Shown here one piece after another: positions 21,411 through 30,507 of a DNA stretch of 64,000 nucleotides; the stretch's first letter is position 1; each line of letters begins with the position of its first letter. Position numbers and translations under genes: made by a program. The notes beneath the pieces were generated by a model, which had not been told where the DNA came from, did not search any database, and saw only the letters and a program-made list of their open reading frames with translations. This DNA is from Phymatolithon calcareum (taxonomy: Eukaryota; Rhodophyta; Florideophyceae; Hapalidiales): positions 1,922,001 to 1,986,000 of the forward strand of contig OZ345374.1 of the NCBI GenBank assembly GCA_977006965.1. The letters are read 5' to 3'.

Positions 21411-22341
21411 TTTCTTGATTTTGAGCCGTCGTGCTGCGCTTGCAAGCGTGTGTGAGCGATTTGGGAATGACTCGTGTTTACCGACATACTGTATCGGTCA
21501 TAGGTCACACGTTTCAAATACTATGCAACATCAATGAATCGCGGTTTTTCCCGAAACAGAAAGAAGGTCATACAGTAAAACCTCTTCCAAAAAAACAAGG
21601 AACGGGATGAAATCGATTGCATCATCCTCATAGCAGGCGGTCATCGCGGCGGTTCGTGTGGAATAAGAGGGAATTTGAGGCCTGCATGGGAGTCGTCTTT
21701 GACTTTCCATGTCTTCAAATGGCACGACCACACAGCCAGGAATTGAATTGTTGTCGTCTCAAGTCATTCCAGCGACTCGACGAAGCATGTCAGGCAGGGA
21801 GTTTATGACGACTCGAGTCGTCGTTTGGCGCATACCATATTTGTAATACAGTATTGTCCTGCGAAATGGAGACCTACTGTAGTCTTACAGCACCGAAAAT
21901 TATTTCCTTGGTGTGTCACAATCACCTTGTTGCATGCATCATTCAACCACGACGGAGAGCTGTTTCAAACGCCTGCTTGACTTTTTGTTCGTCCTCGTCT
22001 GGGACGGCTCACAACCAAAAATTTGCAACATGGTGACCGCCAAATTCCGGGGATTTTGTACCGCATGAAGAGAATTTTGCAAACCTCCGCTTCAGCGCAA
22101 GAGTTCTGCGCTTCGTGACGAGATCTGGCGGTGGTATGGCAAGTTGAACGGAATTTTGCTTGCTATGCCAGCTCGCTTCTTTTGTCGCATTGGCGTTAAC
22201 GTTACGGCACGGGGACTTTTCCACATCGTTTCGCGAAGGTACTGTAGCGCTTAATCCATTTGACGTCAAAGTTCACCGCGAAGAGCCTTTCCGCGTTCGT
22301 GACGTACGTACGATGCCGCTGGAGGGCATCCTTTCTCTTCT
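21411..22341. other. Intergenic between divergent genes
   Basis: About 930 bases upstream of RAD1. The first 70 bases before its ATG contain CTCACACACGCTTGCAAGCG and are probably promoter or 5' leader. Small antisense ORFs at 22009-22411 show no recognisable features. Confidence 0.4.
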
Positions 22342-22866
22342 TCACATGCAATGCCAGTTGCGATAGTCTCTGCGAATCGTGATGCAGCTCAGGCCTGCCT
22401 GCATGCCCCAAATGCGGCTGAAAAACATGTCACTTACAGTCCGAGGCAGTTTTGCACTACTCGTTGCCCCGGCAACGAGGAGCGGGGCATGCATCGGGAA
22501 GACGTACATGTACGAAACTATTGCATGCCGTGGAATAGTCCGCTCATTCAATGGCCTGCGGACGCAGTCGTGCGTGAGTGGATCCACTCGTGGTATGACA
22601 TGTCGGCTGTGCAGTATCCTCGTTGGCAGAGCTGTCGAACGCGAAGGGCACACAGTGGAATTCGTTTCGTGCATAATTTGCATTTCCTGTGCATTTCGAC
22701 CATCGGCAAACAGAGCTCCGAGTCGTCGCATGCAGCTTGCGATGCGCATCTGATTTTCCTTCCCTTCCAGCAGTTGCACTACATCCTCTCGAGTATACGG
22801 CAACCCTAGAAGGATCCGCGGACGTCCTTCTTCGTCATGTGCACCACGACCACGCGCGCGGCGCAA
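22342..22866 (-). CDS. Hypothetical ORF, 174 codons, overlapping the RBR gene start
   Basis: Starts with ATG at 22866, inside the first ten codons of the opposing RBR ligase, and runs to 22342. The first 70 residues (RPRILLGLPYTREDVVQLL, then CMRRLGALFADGRNAQEM) look like a charged helical protein segment; the remainder looks less biased. Overlapping plus-strand ORFs of 152 and 124 codons weaken the case. I do not recognise the product. It may be a divergently transcribed small gene, its first exon, or chance. Confidence 0.3.
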   Translation of the reverse strand: MRRARGRGAHDEEGRPRILLGLPYTREDVVQLLEGKENQMRIASCMRRLGALFADGRNAQEMQIMHETNSTVCPSRSTALPTRILHSRHVIPRVDPLTHDCVRRPLNERTIPRHAIVSYMYVFPMHAPLLVAGATSSAKLPRTVSDMFFSRIWGMQAGLSCITIRRDYRNWHCM

Positions 22867-24363
22867 GAGGAAGAACTGGAGGCGATAGCCGCCATCTTCG
22901 GCGATGAGATCGTCAAGGGTGGCATAGCAACGGCACCGCCGGGACCTTCCTCCGCTGCTGCACCTACACCGAAGAACCGCGGTACCCGGCTTTTCGCTAT
23001 GAAACTACCGCTTAGTCCGCCGTTGCCGCTGAGAATCTGTTGCGCCCGAGAGGGTATTGCAACTATGGAGTTGCTCTTCGCGTTGCCTCCTGTCACTCTC
23101 CTTATTGCACTGCCGCCAGCATATCCTGATCGGGCACCACCGGCGTTTAATATTGAGGCACCGTTCCTGTCCATGCCCATGTTGGAGGCACTTGCCGCGG
23201 CACTCACGGACAGGTTTGTACTTGGTGAACCGGTGCTGTATGAATGGGCACAGTTCATTCTTAGTGATGCGTGGGATCAGGTTATTGCGCCGCTGATTGA
23301 CGAGGCGAAGGAGAGGGCCCTCATAAATGGTATTGATGGCCCGGACCCGGATGCGCAGATGGACCATTCGACGTTGAACTTGGATGGCGTCTTCTTTCTC
23401 GAGCTTGATGACCATGCGTATTTGCCTCGTGTCCATCCCAAGCTTCAGAAGAGCGTCCAGAGGGGTGAGCAGGTTTTCTCCGAGGTGCAGCGTTTTCTGC
23501 TGGATCATTGCGACCGCGTTGATTTCGAGCGTATGCAAAGGAGCTATTTCCTTTGTCCTGTCTGCATGGAGAAGAAGCACGGAAGGGATTGCATCATGTT
23601 GCGCCAGTGCCGCCATGTCAGCTGTCAAGAATGTCTGGGTCAGTTCTGGACGAACCGCATTCGAGATGGTCCGGTTTCTGAGTCCCATATCGTATGTATG
23701 GACTACGAATGCCGCATGCCGGCCATTCCGCAGGAGATATCCCGCGTTGTTTCGCTCCCGGTATATGAACGCTATGAGCAGCTCATGCTTGAATATGCAG
23801 TCATGTCAATGGGCGACTCATGTTATTGTCCGCGCCCATTCTGCCAAAAGCCAGCTTCGAAAGACCACGAAGAACCCACACTTGGCCGCTGCGCGTACTG
23901 CGAATTTGTCTTTTGTGTCGATTGTGGTAAATCTTGGCATGGGAAGCAACTCTGTACCATTCCAGAAGAGGAGCCGCGCAGTGAAGATCTAGATGAGGAC
24001 GTCTACGAGGAGGAGGATGATTACGATGATGACGCGGATGAAGATGACTATGACGGTGCTGGCAAAATGCGCAGAAAGATTAGGGTATCACCGCTCATGC
24101 GCCGGCTTGGTATTAAGCCGTGTCCGCGATGCATGACGTTGGTCAGCAAGGACGGCGGTTGCTCGCATATGAAATGCCGCTGTGGGTGCGACTGGTGCTG
24201 GATTTGCGAGCAAGAGATGGATCCGAACAGCTCCTTTTTCCACTGTGAGAATGGATGCGTTTTTTCGGAGGATGAAGACGCACAAGCGCAGTACACTGAG
24301 CTTATGAACTGGTTGAATGTTGTGGCCTATGGCGACGTAGGGCGAGCTCTACGCGAGGCTTAG
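22837..24363 (+). CDS. RWD-RING1-IBR-RING2 (RBR) E3 ubiquitin ligase, RNF14-like
   Basis: Open frame of 508 residues, ATG 22837 to TAG 24361-24363. Residues 5-150 resemble an RWD domain (EEELEAIAAIFGDE at the start, then ALPPAYPDRAPPAFNI, the YP-x-x-x-P signature). RING1 spans about 240-293 (CPVCMEKK, CRHVSCQECL). The IBR lies at about 310-373 (CYCPRPFC, CAYCEFVFCVDCGKSWH). An acidic insert follows at about 375-407. RING2 at 429-475 has CPRCMTLVSKDGGCSHMKC; the Cys at about 442 in DGGC is the expected catalytic residue that forms the ubiquitin thioester. WCWIC and a final CENGC complete the zinc ligands. RWD plus RBR is the RNF14/ARA54 architecture, linked in other organisms to ribosome quality control and transcription. 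All key residues are present, so it should be active. Confidence 0.9.
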   Translation: MCTTTTRAAQEEELEAIAAIFGDEIVKGGIATAPPGPSSAAAPTPKNRGTRLFAMKLPLSPPLPLRICCAREGIATMELLFALPPVTLLIALPPAYPDRAPPAFNIEAPFLSMPMLEALAAALTDRFVLGEPVLYEWAQFILSDAWDQVIAPLIDEAKERALINGIDGPDPDAQMDHSTLNLDGVFFLELDDHAYLPRVHPKLQKSVQRGEQVFSEVQRFLLDHCDRVDFERMQRSYFLCPVCMEKKHGRDCIMLRQCRHVSCQECLGQFWTNRIRDGPVSESHIVCMDYECRMPAIPQEISRVVSLPVYERYEQLMLEYAVMSMGDSCYCPRPFCQKPASKDHEEPTLGRCAYCEFVFCVDCGKSWHGKQLCTIPEEEPRSEDLDEDVYEEEDDYDDDADEDDYDGAGKMRRKIRVSPLMRRLGIKPCPRCMTLVSKDGGCSHMKCRCGCDWCWICEQEMDPNSSFFHCENGCVFSEDEDAQAQYTELMNWLNVVAYGDVGRALREA

Positions 24364-24916
24364 CATTGCACTCCGGACAATGTTTAGACGACCAACTCTG
24401 GCACCAGTCGACTGCCTAGAATTCATGCATTCATTCATTTTGCTCTTTCCCGTCATGGGGACTAGCAGTGTTTCGAGAGCCTCTATTTCTTCCACTGTAT
24501 CTTATCGCTACCGGCATTTGGACGGCTTCAGCGTCTAGAGCGTTGCCGAAGATTGAATATGGTGTTGGCTTGAGGAATTGCTGGAGCATCGGCGGGACCA
24601 GGCAGCGCTAAAAAGGTAGTTTAAACGCGTTTGAACGATAATGGGCCCTGGTGTATTTAGGATTGTCACATTCCGCAGGCAGCGTGTAGAAGCGAGGATT
24701 AGGAAACTGTGCAGCTGCTGTGCTCGTACCGCAAAGTCATGTTGAAGAAAGATCTACCTCGCCGTCACAACAATCTACGAGCAAATAGAGTTGTCAAAGC
24801 TTAGTCCCGAAAACGCGCAGATGGCGGTCACATAATGAGGAAGCCGAAAGCCGAAAGGTACTCCATGATACACAGTGAGTGCAGCAAAGAACTACGACTC
24901 AGGCGTATACTTTCAT
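24364..24916. other. Intergenic, nothing recognised
   Basis: About 550 bases after the RBR stop. No repeats or ORFs of note; the first part should hold the 3' UTR. Confidence 0.5.
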
Positions 24917-25418
24917 TCATTCCCTATAGTACTCCTTATCGATGGCGTCTCTGACCTTCGCAAAGTGTCTACGGCGTCTCCGACTGGCCCTCTTCGTTGC
25001 GGCTCTTTTTTCTAGGTACGTCGCCTCGATTAATTTCCTGTTCGCATCATCCGAAAGCACGGGAAGAGTGTTAGTGAATATTCGGAAGTCTTCGTTTAGC
25101 GCAAGCGTTTTCACAGTCCACTTACCCCTCAAAATGCCCATCAAAGTTTCCCGCGATCAGTTCCTTGGAAGTGGTATGGAGCAAATCCAGTCGAATGGTC
25201 TCATTGGTGGGGGTTTGCTTGCGGACGACGTCCGCTAGTAGCTTTTCCCGCGAATCCGGTGTGCTGAATTCGGGAGGAGGCGTATTGCAACCCCGAAGAA
25301 CTGCTGGTGGGCCCTCGCGTGCCAGCGATAACGGTGGGGTCCGAGGGCGAGGGGGAGATGTATCTGGTCTGACTTCGCTTGGCGATGACGATTCGGGTGA
25401 CGCAAGCGAAGTTGGCAC
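24917..25418 (-). pseudogene. Unidentified basic/proline-rich ORF, frameshifted
   Basis: Two overlapping minus-strand frames: 25418-25122 is Ser/Pro-rich (SSSPSEVRPDTSPPRP), then RLDLLHTTSKELIAG; 25144-24917 continues as a helical basic segment ending RRRRRHFAKVRDAIDKEYY. A single-base shift near 25130 would join them. The layout, a Pro-rich linker followed by a helical Arg-rich end, resembles the tail of transposon-associated Myb/SANT-type proteins, but I cannot name the family. The overlapping plus-strand frame could be a shadow. Confidence 0.35.
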
Positions 25419-26340
25419 CGAAACCCGTTGGATCTCGCCGGACGATGAGTCCGACGATATTGGCGGGGGGGATGGTCTACCTGGTCGAATTTCACATGAA
25501 GAAGAAGACTACAGATCGGAACATTGGGACAGCGACTTAGGAAAACGTAACTCGGTCAGGAAGGTTTCTGCACTTGGGAAAAGGAGTTGCACATGGAAAC
25601 GTTTTAAGAGCAAAATGTACTTACGGCAGAGAAACTGTTCGAAACGTCGCCCTCCGGAAAGGGTCCTATTGCATATCGATCCTCAACAGCCAAATGTGTT
25701 TGTCGAGATACTTGCCTTTTCCGGATGCCGTCACCATCATCACCTAGCTTTCGTTTCCACATTCTGGCACTTAGCTGCAGCTATATGGATTGAACGTTCC
25801 GCGAAAGAAGAGCACTTCGCGCGTAGACGGCTCTTTAATGCCCTGCATCCCCATTTAGAGGCAAAGCATATCTGCCCGCATGCAGGACTCAACGGGCTAG
25901 TAGAAGAGATTAGAATGAGGGAATGGAGCTGCTTCCAGCTTCCAACAGCGCGACACCTAGAATTGAAACATGTCACTGCCGGTAAAGAAGCCTTCCACTG
26001 TTCATGGATCTGGACTCAGTGTTCTGTTGTTTCCTCCGGGAAAATTGTAATAAGTGTTTTCTGCTTCAAAGAACAGTATCTCAACTCCTTCAATATCATT
26101 CTAATGATATTGAAGGAGTTGCTTCCACACGTACGTCTTAAAAAGCGTACGCGTGGAAGAACCACTACACGATTAGCGGAGCAGATGCAAAGGACACCCA
26201 CAGTGGCAAGGAGACTGTCAGACATGTGCAGGTACGTTGCTGTCCAATTTTTATTCTCGCGTCTATTCTCCGCAATAATTTCAACGTCCTTTCCATCGGA
26301 GCAACGCGACTGCTGGGTGGCAGGATTGCGACTTTCCTAG
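25195..26340 (+). CDS. Long unexplained ORF (381 codons from the first ATG)
   Basis: Open from a TTG at 25165; first ATG at 25195. Residues 1-130 are Ser/Gly/Asp-rich and lie antisense to the broken ORF at 24917-25418, so that part may be a shadow. The middle is basic, then His/Cys-rich with no recognisable fold. Two DNA hairpins (26082-26121 and 26122-26159) fall inside the frame, which is odd for a protein gene. The length is unusual for chance; I give no function. Confidence 0.25.
   Translation: MVSLVGVCLRTTSASSFSRESGVLNSGGGVLQPRRTAGGPSRASDNGGVRGRGGDVSGLTSLGDDDSGDASEVGTETRWISPDDESDDIGGGDGLPGRISHEEEDYRSEHWDSDLGKRNSVRKVSALGKRSCTWKRFKSKMYLRQRNCSKRRPPERVLLHIDPQQPNVFVEILAFSGCRHHHHLAFVSTFWHLAAAIWIERSAKEEHFARRRLFNALHPHLEAKHICPHAGLNGLVEEIRMREWSCFQLPTARHLELKHVTAGKEAFHCSWIWTQCSVVSSGKIVISVFCFKEQYLNSFNIILMILKELLPHVRLKKRTRGRTTTRLAEQMQRTPTVARRLSDMCRYVAVQFLFSRLFSAIISTSFPSEQRDCWVAGLRLS
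26082..26121. repeat. Hairpin, 19-bp perfect arms, 2-base loop
   Basis: CAACTCCTTCAATATCATT at 26082-26100 and its exact reverse complement at 26103-26121. Confidence 0.95.
26122..26159. repeat. Second adjacent hairpin
   Basis: CTTCCACACGTACG at 26122 pairs with CGTACGCGTGGAAG ending at 26159, one mismatch, loop of 10 bases. It abuts the first hairpin directly. Confidence 0.9.
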
Positions 26341-26900
26341 GCAAATGTCTCCAGTTGGAAGCCGTGGCGTAATTTTGAGGATTTTATTGTAGTGCCCGGT
26401 ACCCTTTCTAGAGTGAATTGGCAACTATTTCACACTCTCTACGCGTTCCCTCTTCCTATATGGTTCGCGCTCAGTAGTTGGAAGCCGTAGCAATAGAATG
26501 AGCAATTTGTCATAAGGATTAGGCTCTGGGTACCCACACTACACCAATCACGTTGCTCCTCGTACGCTTTCCTGCCAATGGCGTGCCTAAGCCGTGGCCG
26601 CGAACTAAAAACCGAACCACGTTGCGGGAGCAGGAGAATAGCTGTGAAGAGCGAGATTTATGCGTTTATATCCGGCTCATCTTCGGCTCCAGGGGCATGC
26701 CTATGCTGTTCGCATCATTCGATTACTGCCGCGACTCGTAGTCACATTGATGGAATAAAGCTATCTCTCAGAAGTGTTCGTGGCTGCGAATGCCTACTAG
26801 GGTACATCATGAACCTTGCCATGTGCTGCGTTCCCGCCCTCAGATACACATAGCATTTCGAGTGTATGATCTGGTGATTTCTGTCTTGCTATACAACGGA
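26341..26900. other. Unassigned sequence
   Basis: GTTGGAAGCCGT occurs twice (about 26353 and 26478), hinting at an old duplication. No gene recognised. Confidence 0.4.
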
Positions 26901-27100
26901 CTATAACCTCGTGTGAACTTGAGTTTGAATGCAAGAGACTCACAAGAGCGCTTGTTGGCAGAGAAATACGAATCAAGGACCGCTTTGCCTTCAGACGCTA
27001 GTTTATTGGACGAGTTGGAACCAAGACTGCAGAGCAATTATGCCGAGAGAAACCACTGGTTGTACTCAAATTTCTGAACAATGAGAAGTTGTTTTCAAAC
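26900..27100 (+). pseudogene. Decayed LINE family A tail
   Basis: Encodes an ECKRLTRALVGREIRIK-like stretch matching ECKRLTRTLVGRSTLAG of the copy at 9549-10178, followed by stops and a decayed REKPLVVLKF block. Heavily mutated. Confidence 0.5.
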
Positions 27101-27429
27101 AGTTTCAGACGCTTCCCTTTTGCGTCTGTGATCGTGTGCAGAAATATACGGTCTGAGATAAAGGACGCAGACACAATCAACTTTTTGCAGTTGGCGAGGT
27201 GATGTCAATCAGATATTTTCGTACTTGGGTCCGCATTCTCGTGAGCGAGTTCGATATGGCAGGATCTGCGATTCGGCGGAATCTTCGCGACTTAATTCGT
27301 GAATAAGCCAGTGAATCGTTCTCCACTTTTGGTGAAGTCGCTTGGTTCGTCAAGTGCTACTTCACTGCGTCTGACCAACCCAATACGCAAAATGAATGAA
27401 TGGTGGTAAAACTGCCTCCGCGCGCCGGT

Positions 27430-27690
27430 GTGCATATTTCAGTATGGATTGGATTTCTGATTAATTGAAGCTCCCTTTGTCAATTATCATTGCATCTAAG
27501 AGACTTTTCGTTGCGCTACAATCCTTCGCTTACGTTCTCATTTAAGTGTTTTGTTTCGGACTTTTTCTTTGGACAGTATCAACTGCCATTTCAAGCATCT
27601 CTTTTTGAATATCAGAAAGTCGTTGTTTGGGCATTAAGTTTGAAATATCCTTGAGGGCTTCGTTTCTTGCTTGCTCTTGCCGCACATATC
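27430..27690 (-). mobile_element. LINE family D, 3' end
   Basis: Minus-strand fragment: decayed coding end (the KQRLSDIQKEMLEMAVDT region, antisense at about 27580-27640), then the 3' UTR (GCGAAGGATTGTAGCGCAAC) and tail next to GGATTGGATTTCTG at about 27442. Same family as 47060-47475, 48178-50724 and 55404-55505. 5'-truncated. Confidence 0.75.
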
Positions 27691-27775
27691 AGTATGATCA
27701 GGGGTGGTGCCAATCTCATTGCTCGACATTGCTGTTCGTCGTGCAATTAAACAATTCAATTGCTCACTACGGCTA

Positions 27776-28298
27776 GTCAGCAATTCGGATTGCAATTTGA
27801 ATACTTCCCGCAATGTTAATTATTTATTCATGCCTCTTCTCCTAGGTGCACGAAACTTTCGTCTTCTGCGATAGCCTGTTCAACACGCTGGTTGACAACG
27901 CTTGACATAGCTTCCTGCACAGTTTGCTCATCCCAGTAAGAGCGGTTGACTTTGAGGAAAAGCATCGCCTCGAACACAATAAGAGACGTACGTTTCCTGT
28001 GATCAAGCAAAATATACTTAGCCATGGACCAAAGACGCTCCACCTCCGCAACCGACTCTAATATGAAATCGGTGTTCAGGTAACTACGTGCACCGGATAA
28101 TCTGACATTCGTCGTGTTTGACCTGATTGACGCGACTGGATATCTCGAGGCTGTTCGCGAAGGAGTTGCATTAGCTGCTGTACAACTTGTTTCGGCTTCA
28201 GTTTCGGAATGGGTAGTACCATGGTTGGAAGAGTGAAATTTGTTAAGGTATTGTCGAGTGGGTCTGGTAGTGTGCTTTGGATAAATGAACGACTTCAC
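27776..28298 (-). pseudogene. hAT transposase C-terminus and subterminal end
   Basis: Frame 28298-27828 ends with VERLWSMAKYILLDHRKRT, then MLFLKVNRSYWDEQTVQ, the dimerisation domain of hAT transposases (the ER-FS-A...FLK-N---W pattern). After the stop the DNA has CAGCAATTCGGATTGCAAT at 27776, a motif repeated at 30654 and at 63781 and probably part of the element end. The N-terminal catalytic region is absent. A closely related copy enters the window at its right edge. Confidence 0.7.
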
Positions 28299-28377
28299 TT
28301 TTTATATTGACTCTTCTATCTGTCTTTTCAGAAACGGCACTCTAGACACCCGTACCGTTATACTTGAACGGGTGAAT

Positions 28378-28461
28378 GAATTCAACCATCCATGTGATCG
28401 TTCTGTTCTAGTGGTCTGCGTAGACCACTACAACAGAACAGTCACATGGATGGTTGAATTC
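28378..28461. repeat. Long hairpin, about 40-bp arms
   Basis: GAATTCAACCATCCATGTGA at 28378-28397 pairs exactly with 28442-28461. The inner stretch (TTCTGTTCTAGTGGTCT and its complement) pairs with one or two mismatches; the loop is about 4 bases. Its origin is unknown. Confidence 0.9.
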
Positions 28462-28505
28462 AGGAACGTTGTAACTGTACGTAGAATTTTACGTACCGAA
28501 CATTA

Positions 28506-28575
28506 GGGGAGCACGGCAACATTTTGGCCCGATAGTTATTTAGTTGATTTGGGCCAACATGGTGCCGTGCTCCCC
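28506..28575. repeat. Mini inverted-repeat element, 70 bp
   Basis: Arms GGGGAGCACGGCAACATTTT and the reverse complement of a near-identical arm ending GTGCCGTGCTCCCC, joined by an AT-rich loop. It abuts the TIR element starting at 28577. Confidence 0.85.
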
Positions 28576-28576
28576 C

Positions 28577-30507
28577 GGGGGATGCGGGAAATATCGAAAA
28601 TTGAGGTAATTTTGCTTTTACTACTTTTTGAGGGAGCTGATAATTTTTATCGACCTGCGCAATAAGCAGATAGATTTTGCGGATCATGAATATCTATCAC
28701 CGAGAGCGTGAACTGCTGGACCATACGTATGGAATGTTATTGCTGGGACGTGAACAACGTACTCATGTACAAAACCATGGTATGATACGAAAAGTTACGG
28801 ATCCGGATTTGCCAAGCGAAAGTTCGCGAAAGTTTCGCCAAGAACACGTGTCACGAATTTGCCAGAATCGAAACTTTCGCCGAGCGCCTGACTTTCATTG
28901 GCTATATTCTGCTCAAGACTTGAGCAACACTCAATTATTTAGCGAAACTTTGTAGTACTCAATGAGATCTGGCGATCCGTGTGAAAAAATCTGAAAATGC
29001 CTCTCATTTTCCATGCGAAACTTGCTCTGAGAAATCAAAACTTTCGCGTTTTTTGCGAAACTTTCGACTTTCGCTTGCAACTTTCGCCAGGACGCGGAGC
29101 ACTTTCTACCCTTTTTTTGGCAAAACTTGGTAGTTCCAGGAGAATGCGGGAAATACCAATATTTCGATACTTCGGAAGAAACGGACCATGCTCAACGACT
29201 TATAGAGACTATACGGAAAAAAACAGGCACATGTGCCCAATAGGGTTGCAGTTCAATTAGTTTCAAATTAACGATCCATATGATACACCATATTGTGTTT
29301 TATAATTGTTTTCTGCTTCATATGCACGTGCCGTGCATTATTATCGTCAGCTTCGTAGTGGATTCGTGCGTTACGGAACTAAACGGCTACCCGTGAAATT
29401 TGCCAAGCGAAAGTTTCGTTTAACTTTCGCGTTGACAAAACAGGTGATCGAAAGTTTCGATTTCCTGTTCTTATCGAGGCAATACTTCCCAAAAGGACAG
29501 TCGCAATTCCTTCTTTCTTAGCACAAATTTCCTCTTCAGTATTGGAACTACAAAGTTTCGCTAACAAAATTTTAAAACTTCCGCTCCTTCCCAGCGAAAT
29601 TTGCAAACGAAAGTCGAAAGTTTCGCCAAAAACGGGAAAGTTTCGATTTCTAGGAGCAAGTTTCGCAGGAAGAATGTGGGACATTTTTGGATTTTTTCAT
29701 ATCAATGGCAAGATCTCGTTCAGGTCTACAAAGTTTCGCTAAGGAATTGAAATATAGACAAACTGCAAACAGAATCTGGCCAATGAGAATTCGGCTACTG
29801 CGAAAGTTTCGATTTTGGCACGTTTCATGACACGTGTTCTCATCGAAAGTTTCGCAAAAGTTTCGAAAAGTTTCGCTTGGGAAATCCAGATCCGTAACTT
29901 TGCGTATCATACGTATGATAGTTTTGCAAATGGATACGTTGCTTCTGCCGAAGTGTCAGCAATAGTCTTCCATGCCTATGCATGGTCCAAGCGTGTAAGC
30001 TTGTTTCAAATGGACAATCAATGATTAAAAATCTAACCGTGATATCAACAGGTCGATAAAAATTCGTCAACTGTGTTAAAAAGTTGAAAATGAGAAAAAT
30101 CGCTATTTCCCGCACTCTCCAGCATCAGAGAGCAAAGTTTCGCTAAGAACGATGGCATTGCAGCGCTTCGTCTACAAACTTTCGCCTCGACAAAAACAAG
30201 AAAGCGAAAGTTTCGATGGCCTGTTTTGTCAAAGCGAAAGTTTCGCTTGACAAATTTCCCGAGTAGCCGTTTCGTTCCGTAACGCACGTAATCACAAAAT
30301 GAAACAAGCCCTCACTGCACCGATATAGATTTGGGAACAGCAATTGCAAAATACAATATTGTGTATCATATATAGCATCAATTTGAAAAGAAAAGCTCTG
30401 CTACGCTATTAGTCACATGTTTTCGTTGTTTACGCTGATTCGTTAATTCCCTGAACGTGGTCCATGTTCTTCGTAATATTGGAGTTTCGATATTTCCCGC
30501 ACCCTCC
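28577..30507 (+). mobile_element. TIR element 1 (CGAAAGTTTCG family), interrupted by a sister element
   Basis: Left end GGGGGATGCGGGAAATATCG at 28577; right end, read inward, GGAGGGTGCGGGAAATATCG, ending at 30507. Without the nested copy (29139-30120) the element is about 950 bases. No transposase motif is visible, so it is non-autonomous. The interior is crowded with CGAAAGTTTCG or CGAAACTTTCG, a near-palindrome, and half-copies. Left and right subterminal regions differ, which lets the nested copy be oriented. The flanking duplication is ambiguous (CCCG on both sides). Confidence 0.75.
29139..30120 (-). mobile_element. TIR element 2, same family, nested in opposite orientation
   Basis: Ends GGAGAATGCGGGAAATA (29139) and, inward from the right, GGAGAGTGCGGGAAATAGCG (30120). 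Its left end matches the right subterminal region of element 1 (both continue with CCAATAT and GGACCA blocks). Its right end matches the left region of element 1 (TTTTTATCGACCTG). It is therefore a 982-base copy of the same element inserted in reverse. A 5-base TCCAG occurs at both junctions and may be the target duplication. Confidence 0.75.
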
